Source: Methylococcaceae bacterium (lineage in GTDB: Bacteria; Pseudomonadota; Gammaproteobacteria; Methylococcales; Methylomonadaceae). From it: DNA of 64,000 nt. The stretch covers positions 62,001-126,000 of the forward strand of contig JAUYBL010000024.1 in NCBI GenBank assembly GCA_030693065.1, written 5' to 3'. The notes under the pieces were generated by a model. That model was not told the origin of the DNA, searched no databases, and was given only the letters and a program-made list of their open reading frames with translations. Shown here piece by piece: positions 18,088-26,227 of the stretch. The translations under genes were made by a program, and so were the position numbers. How positions within the stretch are numbered: the stretch's first letter is position 1; every line of letters begins with the position of its first letter.

Positions 18088-19548
18088 ATGAATGCCATGA
18101 AATCAATCTGGGAAAACTATAAAACCGACGCCGCTTACGACGAACTGATGAGCTCGGAATTTCAGCCGCGGCAAATTAGTCATCGTCTGTGTCAGTATTT
18201 AAACTCGCTCAATAAAAGCGATATTGATAAACGCAAAATAGCCGCTGAACTGGCTATTTTGGAAATGGGTATCAGTTTTACGGTCTATAGCGATGAAGGC
18301 AACATAGATCGGGCTTGGCCGTTCGACATTATCCCCCGCATCTTAAGTGCTAAAGAATGGCGCACCATTGAAAAAGGCTTAAAGCAACGGTTGACCGCAC
18401 TTAACTGCTTTATAGCGGATGTCTATGGTAATCAAGATTTTATTAAGGCTGGCCTGATGCCCGCTGAGATTATTAACAGCTCAAAAAACTTTCGCAAAGA
18501 ATGCGTAGGCATGAAGCCCCAGCACAATGTTTGGGCAAACATTTGCGGCACCGATTTGGTGCGTGACAAAGACGGTGTGATGTATGTGCTTGAAGATAAC
18601 TTGCGCGTACCTTCCGGTGTGTCCTACATGCTGGAAAACCGGGTAATTACCAAACGTGTTTTCCCTGAACTATTGCAAGACATTGATATTTTGCCTATCG
18701 ACGACTACCCGAGTCAATTGCAAGCCATGCTGACCTCAATTGCCCCAGAGCATATCAGCAAACCACAAATTGTCGTGTTAACCCCTGGTATTTATAACTC
18801 AGCCTATTTTGAACATGCGTATTTGGCCCAGCAAATGGGCGCGCAGTTGGTTGAAGGTGGTGATCTGGTGGTCAACGAAGATGATTGCGTGTACATGCGC
18901 ACCATCGAAGGCCTGGAAAAAGTCGATGTCATTTATCGGCGCATTGATGATGACTTTTTAGACCCGGAAGTTTTCCGCAAAGACTCCTCACTTGGCGTTC
19001 CCGGCTTAATGCGTGCCTGGAAAGCCGGGAACGTGTCGCTAGCCAATGCGCCGGGCGCCGGTGTTGCCGACGACAAAGTCGTTTATGCCTATGTGCCGGA
19101 AATGATTCGTTACTACCTAAATGAAGAACCGTTATTGCCAAACGTGCAGACTTACTTGTGCGACAACCCCGAGCATCTGGAATATGTATTGGCACATTTG
19201 CCGGAGTTAGTCGTCAAACCGGCCAACGAATCAGGCGGCTACGGGATGTTAGTCGGGCCTCATGCCACCGCTAAAGAAATCGCCGCGTTTCGGCAAATTA
19301 TTCAACAGAATCCTCGTAATTATATTGCCCAGCCCACCTTGGCGATTTCAACCGCCCCAACCTTGTGCAAAGGCAAACTCGAACCCAGGCACATCGACCT
19401 GCGGCCTTTTATTTTGCAAGGTAAAAATACTTTTGTGACCGCGGGTGGATTAACTCGGGTAGCACTAAGAAAAGGATCGCTGGTGGTTAATTCCTCACAA
19501 GGCGGCGGCAGTAAAGACACCTGGATTATTAATATGGAGCACAAATAA
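18088..19548 (+). CDS. Circularly permuted ATP-grasp ligase (stand-alone)
   Basis: 486 aa from the ATG at 18088; a TTG at 18061 and an ATG at 18097 are alternatives, and none has a strong ribosome site of its own. DUF404/DUF407 type circularly permuted ATP-grasp: RAWPFDIIPRIL, EKGLKQRL, VVLTPGIYNSAYFEHAYLA, VDVIYRRIDDDFLDPEVF, LVVKPANESGGYGMLVGP, TAGGLTRVALRKGSLVVNSS and GGGSKDTW. The glycine-rich ESGGYGM loop is intact. It is predicted to activate a carboxylate with ATP and join it to an amine. The stop overlaps the start of the alpha-E gene (TAATG), so the pair is coupled. It parallels the fused protein at 8868-11429. Confidence 0.92.
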   Translation: MNAMKSIWENYKTDAAYDELMSSEFQPRQISHRLCQYLNSLNKSDIDKRKIAAELAILEMGISFTVYSDEGNIDRAWPFDIIPRILSAKEWRTIEKGLKQRLTALNCFIADVYGNQDFIKAGLMPAEIINSSKNFRKECVGMKPQHNVWANICGTDLVRDKDGVMYVLEDNLRVPSGVSYMLENRVITKRVFPELLQDIDILPIDDYPSQLQAMLTSIAPEHISKPQIVVLTPGIYNSAYFEHAYLAQQMGAQLVEGGDLVVNEDDCVYMRTIEGLEKVDVIYRRIDDDFLDPEVFRKDSSLGVPGLMRAWKAGNVSLANAPGAGVADDKVVYAYVPEMIRYYLNEEPLLPNVQTYLCDNPEHLEYVLAHLPELVVKPANESGGYGMLVGPHATAKEIAAFRQIIQQNPRNYIAQPTLAISTAPTLCKGKLEPRHIDLRPFILQGKNTFVTAGGLTRVALRKGSLVVNSSQGGGSKDTWIINMEHK

Positions 19549-20486
19549 TGTTATCTCGCTCAGCAGAACGCCTATATTGGCTAGCCCGTTATCTGGAACG
19601 CACTGAAAATATCGCCAGATTGGTCAGTGTCCACATGAACTTATTGATGGATTTACCCAATGGCGTAGAAATGGGTTGGCTGCAGCTGGTACGTATCAAT
19701 TCGTCAGAAAAACAATTTTATGACAAATACAAAGTGGCCAATGAACGCAACGTCACTCGATTTCTTTTGGTCGACGAAAGTTATTACGGCTCTTTATTTT
19801 CGTCTTTAAGCGCCGCAAGAGAAAACATTCGCACTTCCAGAGACTTGCTGCCAGATGAAGCCTGGGAGCAGGTCAATGAAATGTACTTGTTTACCAAAAA
19901 TAATCTCGATTTCGTTTACAACCGCAGCAAACGTATTGAGCTGCTTAACGAGATCCTCAAAGGCTGCCAGCGTTTTACCGGCTTGCTATCCGGCTATATG
20001 AGCCACAACCATCCCTATCGATTTATCCGGTTGGGCAGGAATATCGAACGTGCTGACATGACCAGTCGTATTTTGGATTTGGCGTCCTTACTGCTGGCCG
20101 ATTCGCGTAGTGATGAGATGCGCCAATATGAGACGATTTTATGGGTGAATATCCTGAAGTCACTGAACGCTCAGTTAATGTATCGCCAACACGTCAGGAG
20201 CAGCGTTAATGGTGACGATGTCTTAAACTTTTTATTGTTAAACACCACCCTACCCCGCGCCGTCGGCTGCTGTATTGCTGAAATAGCCGATTGCATCAAC
20301 GCACTCCCGAACAACGATTCATTACCCGAATTACTGGTTAAACTTGAAGCCTATGTGCAGGCCATTAATATACGACAAACAACACAAGCTCAATTACGAG
20401 GAATTCTCGACGACCTACAAAATAAATTGGGCGATCTTCATGACAGCATTTCTAAAAACTGGTTTTTACAAGCCGTTGCTGAATAG
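19548..20486 (+). CDS. Alpha-E (DUF403) domain protein
   Basis: 312 aa, starting within the stop of the ATP-grasp gene (TAATG). The start MLSRSAERLYWLARYLERTENIARL is the signature of the alpha-E family, an all-helical domain always found with circularly permuted ATP-grasp ligases and transglutaminases. The later segment GLLSGYMSHNHPYRFIRLGRNIERADMTSRILDL is also typical (type cited in parts). It probably binds the substrate or presents the growing product to the ligase; no activity is proven. It forms the split counterpart of the C-terminal half of the fusion at 8868-11429. Confidence 0.92.
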   Translation: MLSRSAERLYWLARYLERTENIARLVSVHMNLLMDLPNGVEMGWLQLVRINSSEKQFYDKYKVANERNVTRFLLVDESYYGSLFSSLSAARENIRTSRDLLPDEAWEQVNEMYLFTKNNLDFVYNRSKRIELLNEILKGCQRFTGLLSGYMSHNHPYRFIRLGRNIERADMTSRILDLASLLLADSRSDEMRQYETILWVNILKSLNAQLMYRQHVRSSVNGDDVLNFLLLNTTLPRAVGCCIAEIADCINALPNNDSLPELLVKLEAYVQAINIRQTTQAQLRGILDDLQNKLGDLHDSISKNWFLQAVAE

Positions 20487-20887
20487 CTATCGAATTTAAT
20501 TTTTGATTTTAAGGAACCACCGCAAACCTAAACTCATCCGATGACGTGTAACGCCAATTGACCATAATATAAATTTGGATATATTAGCTTTAACTGATAA
20601 TCACATGAATATCTCTGTAGCGGCGTAATTAAATCACCTAAACCCCTCAAGATTTTTTGTGGCGATTTCGCCCAATTTAGGTGAATTAGCCGCTCGATTC
20701 CTTGCTTATTAAGCCCATAACACCGCCGCTTGATAAGCTTTTGGCTTTCGTGGCATGGCTATCGAGACTAATACGCCAGTCTTAAAAATGAATAATTCAT
20801 TGCAATCGGTTAAAATGGTCCAATTATTAAACAGCTGTCTATTTTTTTAGCAGTTTGTTTTCAGCGTAGCACTTCAGAGGTCATTGT
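20487..20887. other. Intergenic region with a nested stem-loop
   Basis: 401 bases without a gene. At 20621-20692 arms CGGCGTAATTAAATCACCTAAA and TTTAGGTGAATTAGCCG pair with small bulges (TCACCTAAA at 20634-20642 pairs exactly with 20676-20684). An inner GGCG-ATTT-CGCC hairpin lies at 20661-20672. There is no T-run, so it is not a standard terminator. The remainder, up to the multicopper oxidase start, shows no further strong structure. Confidence 0.5.
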
Positions 20888-22621
20888 ATGCGTAAACACT
20901 TGAACACCTTTATCTGGAGCACCTCGTTGCTCCTTATGCATTCTTGGAGTCAGGCCGCGACTGATTTACCTCCATCGATCAAAGTACCACTGGGACCGGT
21001 AGAAGAGGTCTGTTCAGACTTTACGCCTGCTGATTGGCGGAAAGAACAGGAAATTGATGGTGTAAAGATTCAAGCCTCACATTTGTGTGATCCTGACAAT
21101 CCAGCGGACATTGCCGCCTTCGTCAAGGGCACCAATGGCATCTCGATGGCAACACTGATGCAAACGCAACTGGCTGCCGATGCGATCACTATGTCTGACG
21201 ATATGGATGGTGACGGCGACCCGGATAAGATCATCATCAAACTTGAAGTGGTTGAACTTAACGGCCGCTCCCCCGATGTAAGAGACCCGATCACCACCTT
21301 TGACATTGCCCCCGGCGTTCAGCCGACATTTTGGGTTTATGCCCCGAAAACACGGGACATGTCCACCCGTAGTCTTTACGAATCTATCGCTAATCCGTTG
21401 CTGCGTGTACCCTCACCGGTTATTCGTGTGGAACAGGACGATGTAGTTTGGCTAGTGCTTGAAAACACCCATTACTTGCCACATTCCATTCACTTACACG
21501 GTATTGACCACCCGTTCATGGATCATGGTGGCGGTGGTAATGATGGCGTGGGCCAAACCAGTGAAATGGATGTTATGCCTGGGCAAAGCAAAACTTACGT
21601 GATCAAACCCCGCCAACCCGGCACGATGTATTACCACTGCCACGTACAGCCGCACACCCACATACCAATGGGCTTACAAGGCATTTTTGTCGTTGAGGAA
21701 AATCGTCCCAACAACTGGCCGCAAACTCTTAACGTTGGTGCTGGCCAAGTTCGCCATCCGTCAGTGGCCGTCCTGGAAAAATATGCTCGGGAATATGATC
21801 TGCATTACGAAACTGCTGATAAGGAATTGCATGAGTTAGTCGCTAGATCGGCAAACGATCCACGTCTAATTGCCAAGCACATGAACATGGAATACGACAT
21901 CACTGATGCCTCCGATGATTATTTCATGCTGAACGGGCGTTCCTTCCCTTACACTTTAAGGGAATCTTTGATTGAAATGGAAGAAAATCAAAAGGTCAAA
22001 TTGCGTGTATTAAATGGTCATACGGAATCCATGGCATTACATATTCATGGTCACAAACCTACCATCACCCATTATGATGGTGTCGATAACGGCCCAGGTT
22101 CGTATATTCAACGCGACGTCCATGGCATGGTGCCTGCTCAACGAATCGATCTTGAATTAAGCGGCGTAGATGATGGCTTAAATAGCTTTGGGCAAGGCAT
22201 TTGGATGTTCCACGACCATGTCGAAAAAGCCTTTACCACCAACGGCGTTGGCGAAGGCGGCGATATTAGCTTAGTCGTTTACAAAGGTTTTCTTGACGAA
22301 AAGGGCATTCCGACAGCCCACGGCATGAGCCTTGCTCCATATTTCACCAAGGAATTCTGGCAACGAAATTACCCTGTCTGGCAAGATTATGATGTCTGGA
22401 GCAGCTTAGGTCTTCCTGATCCCAAAGCAGCCTATGAGCCTGCCAAAACTGCTGTCCAGAACATCGTCCCCCAAAGAACAGCAGCCGATGCTTTAAAACA
22501 AGAAGAGGGATCGGCGCTGGCAAAGTTGTTTTATGGAATTTTACTGGGTCTATTTGGCTATGTGTTGATTGTTAACCGTCAGATAATTATTGATCGTACG
22601 CGTGCTTTGATTAAACGCTAA
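20888..22621 (+). CDS. Membrane-anchored multicopper oxidase
   Basis: 577 aa from ATG. Residues 1-24 are a signal peptide and residues about 545-565 a C-terminal membrane helix, so it is anchored facing the periplasm. Copper motifs are IHLHG (202-205), YYHCHVQPHTHIPMG (HCH 250-252, with the type 1 Cys251), ALHIHGHKP (about 384-391) and MFHDHVEKA (440-448). The Cys sits in the first cupredoxin domain while the second lacks it. This layout is typical of two-domain multicopper oxidases and relatives of nitrite reductase. A DMDGDGDPDK stretch at 105-114 looks like a calcium-binding loop. Electron donor and role (copper or metal oxidation, laccase-like) are not evident. A strong terminator follows. 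Confidence 0.9.
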   Translation: MRKHLNTFIWSTSLLLMHSWSQAATDLPPSIKVPLGPVEEVCSDFTPADWRKEQEIDGVKIQASHLCDPDNPADIAAFVKGTNGISMATLMQTQLAADAITMSDDMDGDGDPDKIIIKLEVVELNGRSPDVRDPITTFDIAPGVQPTFWVYAPKTRDMSTRSLYESIANPLLRVPSPVIRVEQDDVVWLVLENTHYLPHSIHLHGIDHPFMDHGGGGNDGVGQTSEMDVMPGQSKTYVIKPRQPGTMYYHCHVQPHTHIPMGLQGIFVVEENRPNNWPQTLNVGAGQVRHPSVAVLEKYAREYDLHYETADKELHELVARSANDPRLIAKHMNMEYDITDASDDYFMLNGRSFPYTLRESLIEMEENQKVKLRVLNGHTESMALHIHGHKPTITHYDGVDNGPGSYIQRDVHGMVPAQRIDLELSGVDDGLNSFGQGIWMFHDHVEKAFTTNGVGEGGDISLVVYKGFLDEKGIPTAHGMSLAPYFTKEFWQRNYPVWQDYDVWSSLGLPDPKAAYEPAKTAVQNIVPQRTAADALKQEEGSALAKLFYGILLGLFGYVLIVNRQIIIDRTRALIKR

Positions 22622-22647
22622 AGCGTCGACTTTGCTGCAAATAAAAA

Positions 22648-22680
22648 GGGCGGCCATCCTAAAGATGGCCGCCCTTTTTT
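22648..22680 (+). terminator. Rho-independent terminator of the multicopper oxidase gene
   Basis: An 11-base perfect stem (22648-22658 with 22664-22674), loop CTAAA, followed by six T and a second T-run. It is preceded by an A-run, so it may also work for the convergent lipoprotein gene ending at 22706. Confidence 0.92.
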
Positions 22681-22705
22681 GATGTTTTTTTAAATCCTCT
22701 AAAAA

Positions 22706-23872
22706 CTAAAATTCATCTTTAGTTTGCTTTAAGTTTTTTAACTTTCCCAACACCCGGTTTGCCCGATCAATATGGGCTTTCAATTGCTCATTTTGCGGAT
22801 CCAAAATACGCGCCTCTTCCCATTTTTGCATAGCTTGTTCGTATTGCTGCCGACTGTATGCTTGAGTGCCCTCTTCAATTAAACTCTGTACATGACGCGC
22901 GATGTGCTGATCAAGCTTTTCACTCAGAGACTGAAATTCAGGGTTATTAATGTTAAGTTTTTCCAGGTCTTTCCGTAGCTTGATAGCCACTACAAAGTTA
23001 CTGCTTTCGCAAGCATTTTTGAAGTCGATCAACAACTGCCCACCCAACACTTGTTTTTGCGCCACCGCTTTGGCCACTTCTTGTTTTTGCTTTTTCTTAA
23101 CCTGCTTTTGAGCTAGTTTTTGCTCCTCTTCATTTTTTAACTGTTGTTCCAAATCAATACGTTGTTGCTCGGCCCTAGCTCGCTCTTCCTCCTCGGCTAA
23201 CAATTCCTGCAACCTTGCATCAGCGATCTTTATATCAGGTGTAGAAGAAAGCTTTACCGCCAACGGCAAAGTGCGCTTAGCCAACGCTAAGTCTCCAGCC
23301 GCTAACGCATGCCGACCATATTCAGCTAAGTCATTGGCAATCTTATCGGCTTCTTCAATCTTATTTTCTAAGGCATGCCTGGCAAACCAATCTTTGGGAT
23401 CGGTAGCCGCCACCCTTTCTTTAATCAGTAATTGCTTGTGCATCGACTCGCCATCAGCAATCAACAAATCCAAACGCAATTTAGCTAAGCTAATTTCTTG
23501 CATTTGTAAGAGTTGCTTTTGCCCTTGTTGCAGTTTTTCGCTATTCGGAAAGTGCGCTAATGCTTCGTTGTACAACTCTAACGCCGATCGCCAATCATCC
23601 TTAGCGGCTGCTTTATCAGCTGATGTGATAATCTGCTGCTCATATTGACGCGCTTGCTCAATAACTTTGCCTTGTAATTGCTGAGGATTGGTTACTTCTG
23701 GATTAGGATGTTCCTGTAAGTCAGCCACTAAGGCTAAAGCGCTGGTGTATTCTTGCTTATTTAGAAAATAATCAACCTGTTCATCAATGCTGCCAGAAGG
23801 TGCTAGAACAGTAGCGCAGCCAACGAGATGCGTTAGCACAACGACAGATAATGCCTTGGGGGTAAACTTCAT
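22706..23872 (-). CDS. TPR/coiled-coil lipoprotein, cyclase partner
   Basis: 388 aa. The N-terminus has a lipobox at LVGC (Cys19), so a lipoprotein is likely. TPR-like helical repeats appear at about 28-110 and 325-375 (EEGTQAYSRQQYEQAMQKWEEARILDPQN is a typical TPR pair, cited in part). A long charged coiled coil rich in Glu, Lys and Gln spans about 225-275. The start overlaps the stop of the upstream cyclase gene by four bases (ATGA), so the two are coupled. I do not recognise a named family. It probably acts as a periplasmic scaffold or sensor partner for the cyclase. Confidence 0.8.
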   Translation of the reverse strand: MKFTPKALSVVVLTHLVGCATVLAPSGSIDEQVDYFLNKQEYTSALALVADLQEHPNPEVTNPQQLQGKVIEQARQYEQQIITSADKAAAKDDWRSALELYNEALAHFPNSEKLQQGQKQLLQMQEISLAKLRLDLLIADGESMHKQLLIKERVAATDPKDWFARHALENKIEEADKIANDLAEYGRHALAAGDLALAKRTLPLAVKLSSTPDIKIADARLQELLAEEEERARAEQQRIDLEQQLKNEEEQKLAQKQVKKKQKQEVAKAVAQKQVLGGQLLIDFKNACESSNFVVAIKLRKDLEKLNINNPEFQSLSEKLDQHIARHVQSLIEEGTQAYSRQQYEQAMQKWEEARILDPQNEQLKAHIDRANRVLGKLKNLKQTKDEF

Positions 23873-25395
23873 ACTGCTTCTTCCGAGTATTTGAGTATTT
23901 CGTAGAGTCTTGATTTAACGAGATGGCGACGCAAGCCGATGATGTCTACAACAACAAACGTTGCCAAGGGTTGAGCTGAGCCGCGTAAAGTAACGACACC
24001 AGCAGGCTGGCATTGAATATGACCATTTTTTTGAATGGCTTCGTTGGTCGTATCGCTAATCAGCACACCACCCGGCAAAGCCGCGCCGGATAAGCGAGAG
24101 GCTATATTAACCGCACGTCCCATGACCGTATAGTCCATGCGTTCAGATGAGCCAATATTTCCGGCAAGCATGCTACCGCTGTTCACACCGATATGAAACA
24201 TAAGCTCAGTTAAACCGAGAGACTTACGCTTTTCATTAAGCACAGCCACCATGTCCTGGATTAGTACCGCACATTCAACTGCATGCTGGGCATGCAGATC
24301 ATCTTGACCAGGCGCACCAAATACTGCCATGACACAATCGCCAATATATTTATCAATATGCCCATGGTACATATGCACAATCTCAGCTATATAGCCAAAG
24401 TACTCATTGAGCAAGTCGCTTACTTCATCAGGAGGCAACTTTTCCGATAATGCCGTGAAACCGACAATATCCGCAAACAGCACGCTAGCATTTACGCTAC
24501 GACCACCCAGGTCAGCTAAGTCACTATTTCCTAATAATTCTTTCGCAACCTTAGGGGCAACATAGCGAGAGAATGTTTGTTCGACACGCTCCTTTTCCAG
24601 TAATTTTTCAGACATCTCGTTCATTGCTGTCATCAGTTGCCCAAGTTCGTCACTGCGTCGTCCATTAAAACGAATTTGATAATCCCCGGCAGCAATGGCC
24701 TTGCTGGCATTCACCAATTGATGTATGGGGCGTGACAAGCGTTTGCCCAAAATGATTGATGCGATAAAGCCCATCAATACGAGCAGCATGGTTGCTATCG
24801 CAACGGTTTGAAGTGTCTGCTCTTTAGCTGCTTCCAACTTAGTTCTATCAAGGCCAATAAAGGCATAACCGACAATGGTGTCCTTCACTTGCATGGGATT
24901 GAGCAAACCTACCAAAATTTTGGATTTGTCCTCAGCGTCTAAAGTTACATTGTAATGAAACATGGACTCGTGACCGGCATTGGAGCCTATTGTTGCCTCC
25001 CCTGGCAAGGGTCCGGCATTAACCACAGGCTTTAAATCTACCGTATAAATCGCCGCCGCATCGAGTAATTCGTTCTGTTCAACCAAATTATTAACTACGC
25101 CGGTTAAAGTTAAATTGTCATCGGCTAATAAAGGTTCTTCTGCGATTTGCCCAAGCAATCGAACAACAGTAGTACTGGAATCGATCATCTGCCGTTCAAG
25201 TATATCGGTCTGATCTCGACCTATCACTACCCCCAAAGTCACCATGCCGCAGGTAATAATGATGGTAAAAATCTCAGCCAGTTTATAGGCAATAGGCAAA
25301 TGAATCGACAGGACGGCGTACCAAAGTCGCTGCCACAACACGATCGGCATTTTTAACAAAGAAACCAAGCCTTTCAAAGCCACACACTCCAACAA
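23869..25395 (-). CDS. Membrane class III adenylate/guanylate cyclase with HAMP
   Basis: 508 aa; the start is uncertain (TTG at 25395, or the ATG at 25350). A membrane helix at about 36-58 and another at about 195-215 flank a periplasmic sensor region. A HAMP domain follows (GKRLSRPIHQLVNASKAIAAGDY). The class III cyclase domain covers about 290-480. The metal-binding aspartates are in LFADIVGFTALSE and YIGDCVMAVFG. It should make a cyclic nucleotide in response to an external or membrane signal; the base (A or G) cannot be told. It is followed directly by its overlapping lipoprotein gene. Such cyclase-lipoprotein pairs occur in other proteobacteria. Confidence 0.9.
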   Translation of the reverse strand: MLECVALKGLVSLLKMPIVLWQRLWYAVLSIHLPIAYKLAEIFTIIITCGMVTLGVVIGRDQTDILERQMIDSSTTVVRLLGQIAEEPLLADDNLTLTGVVNNLVEQNELLDAAAIYTVDLKPVVNAGPLPGEATIGSNAGHESMFHYNVTLDAEDKSKILVGLLNPMQVKDTIVGYAFIGLDRTKLEAAKEQTLQTVAIATMLLVLMGFIASIILGKRLSRPIHQLVNASKAIAAGDYQIRFNGRRSDELGQLMTAMNEMSEKLLEKERVEQTFSRYVAPKVAKELLGNSDLADLGGRSVNASVLFADIVGFTALSEKLPPDEVSDLLNEYFGYIAEIVHMYHGHIDKYIGDCVMAVFGAPGQDDLHAQHAVECAVLIQDMVAVLNEKRKSLGLTELMFHIGVNSGSMLAGNIGSSERMDYTVMGRAVNIASRLSGAALPGGVLISDTTNEAIQKNGHIQCQPAGVVTLRGSAQPLATFVVVDIIGLRRHLVKSRLYEILKYSEEAV

Positions 25396-25512
25396 TTCAA
25401 AACTAAGCTAGTAAGAAAACTTCCCGCTTTAATATAAAGCGATTGACATCAAAAACCTTCAGCCATTTATACCCGTTAGATAATTATGCTGCAACCTATT
25501 GTTGCCTTGAAT

Positions 25513-25558
25513 ATTCTAATGTATATTTCAAACGTATATTTGAAACAAGCATTAGAAT
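25513..25558. promoter_or_regulatory. 46-bp nested dyad, likely TetR operator
   Basis: ATTCTAATG at 25513-25521 pairs with CATTAGAAT at 25550-25558, and inside TTTCAAA at 25526-25532 pairs with TTTGAAA at 25539-25545. Both dyads share the exact centre 25535.5. It ends 12 bases before the TetR start codon, as expected for an autoregulated repressor operator controlling the efflux operon. Confidence 0.75.
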
Positions 25559-25570
25559 AATCATAAAATC

Positions 25571-26227
25571 ATGACTAAAACGCCACCAGCAAAAACACGT
25601 GAACGCTTACTAGAGACCGCGTGCCGACTATTTGCCGAAAAAGGCTATCAAGACACGACTATTGCTGAAATTTGCGAACGGGCAGAAACCAATATCGCCT
25701 CGGTTAACTATCACTTTAGGGATAAAACCAACTTGTATCTGGAAGCGTGGCGCCATGCTTTTCAAGAAGACTTAAAAGCTTATCCGCCTGACGGTGGATT
25801 AAACGCAGATACACCGGCAGAGCAACGCCTGGATATTCGCATCAAATCGTTAATAGCACGCATAGCTGACCCCAATTTGCATTTTTTTGCCATCGTTCAT
25901 AAAGAGCTGACACAACAAACCGGCTTGTTAGACAAAATCATGACCGAGGAAATCAATCCGCAACGTCAAGCGATGATTGCCTTGGTTAAAGAGTTGTTAG
26001 GCCCGGGGGCCACCGACAAACAAATCCAATTCTGTCATGCCAGCATCAGCGGGCAATGTATGCACATGATGCAAGCTAAAAATATGAAATTAAACGCCGA
26101 AACGCGTCGCTTTGTGATGGATTTAAAAGATGCCAAAGCTTATGCCGAGCATGTAGTGCAATTCTCTCTGGCGGGCATCAAAGCCATGCGCGCGAAAATT
26201 GAGGCGAATACTGGAGAACAGTTATGA
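25571..26227 (+). CDS. TetR-family repressor of the RND operon
   Basis: 218 aa. An N-terminal helix-turn-helix domain reads TRERLLETACRLFAEKGYQDTTIAEICERA, then NIASVNYHFRDKTNLYLEAW (both cited as family signatures). The C-terminal ligand domain resembles the CerR/DUF1956 group. The gene leads an operon with an outer-membrane factor, a membrane fusion protein and an RND pump; its stop overlaps the next start by ATGA. It most likely represses this operon by binding the dyad at 25513-25558 and is released by a pump substrate. No ribosome site is obvious before ATG. Confidence 0.92.
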   Translation: MTKTPPAKTRERLLETACRLFAEKGYQDTTIAEICERAETNIASVNYHFRDKTNLYLEAWRHAFQEDLKAYPPDGGLNADTPAEQRLDIRIKSLIARIADPNLHFFAIVHKELTQQTGLLDKIMTEEINPQRQAMIALVKELLGPGATDKQIQFCHASISGQCMHMMQAKNMKLNAETRRFVMDLKDAKAYAEHVVQFSLAGIKAMRAKIEANTGEQL

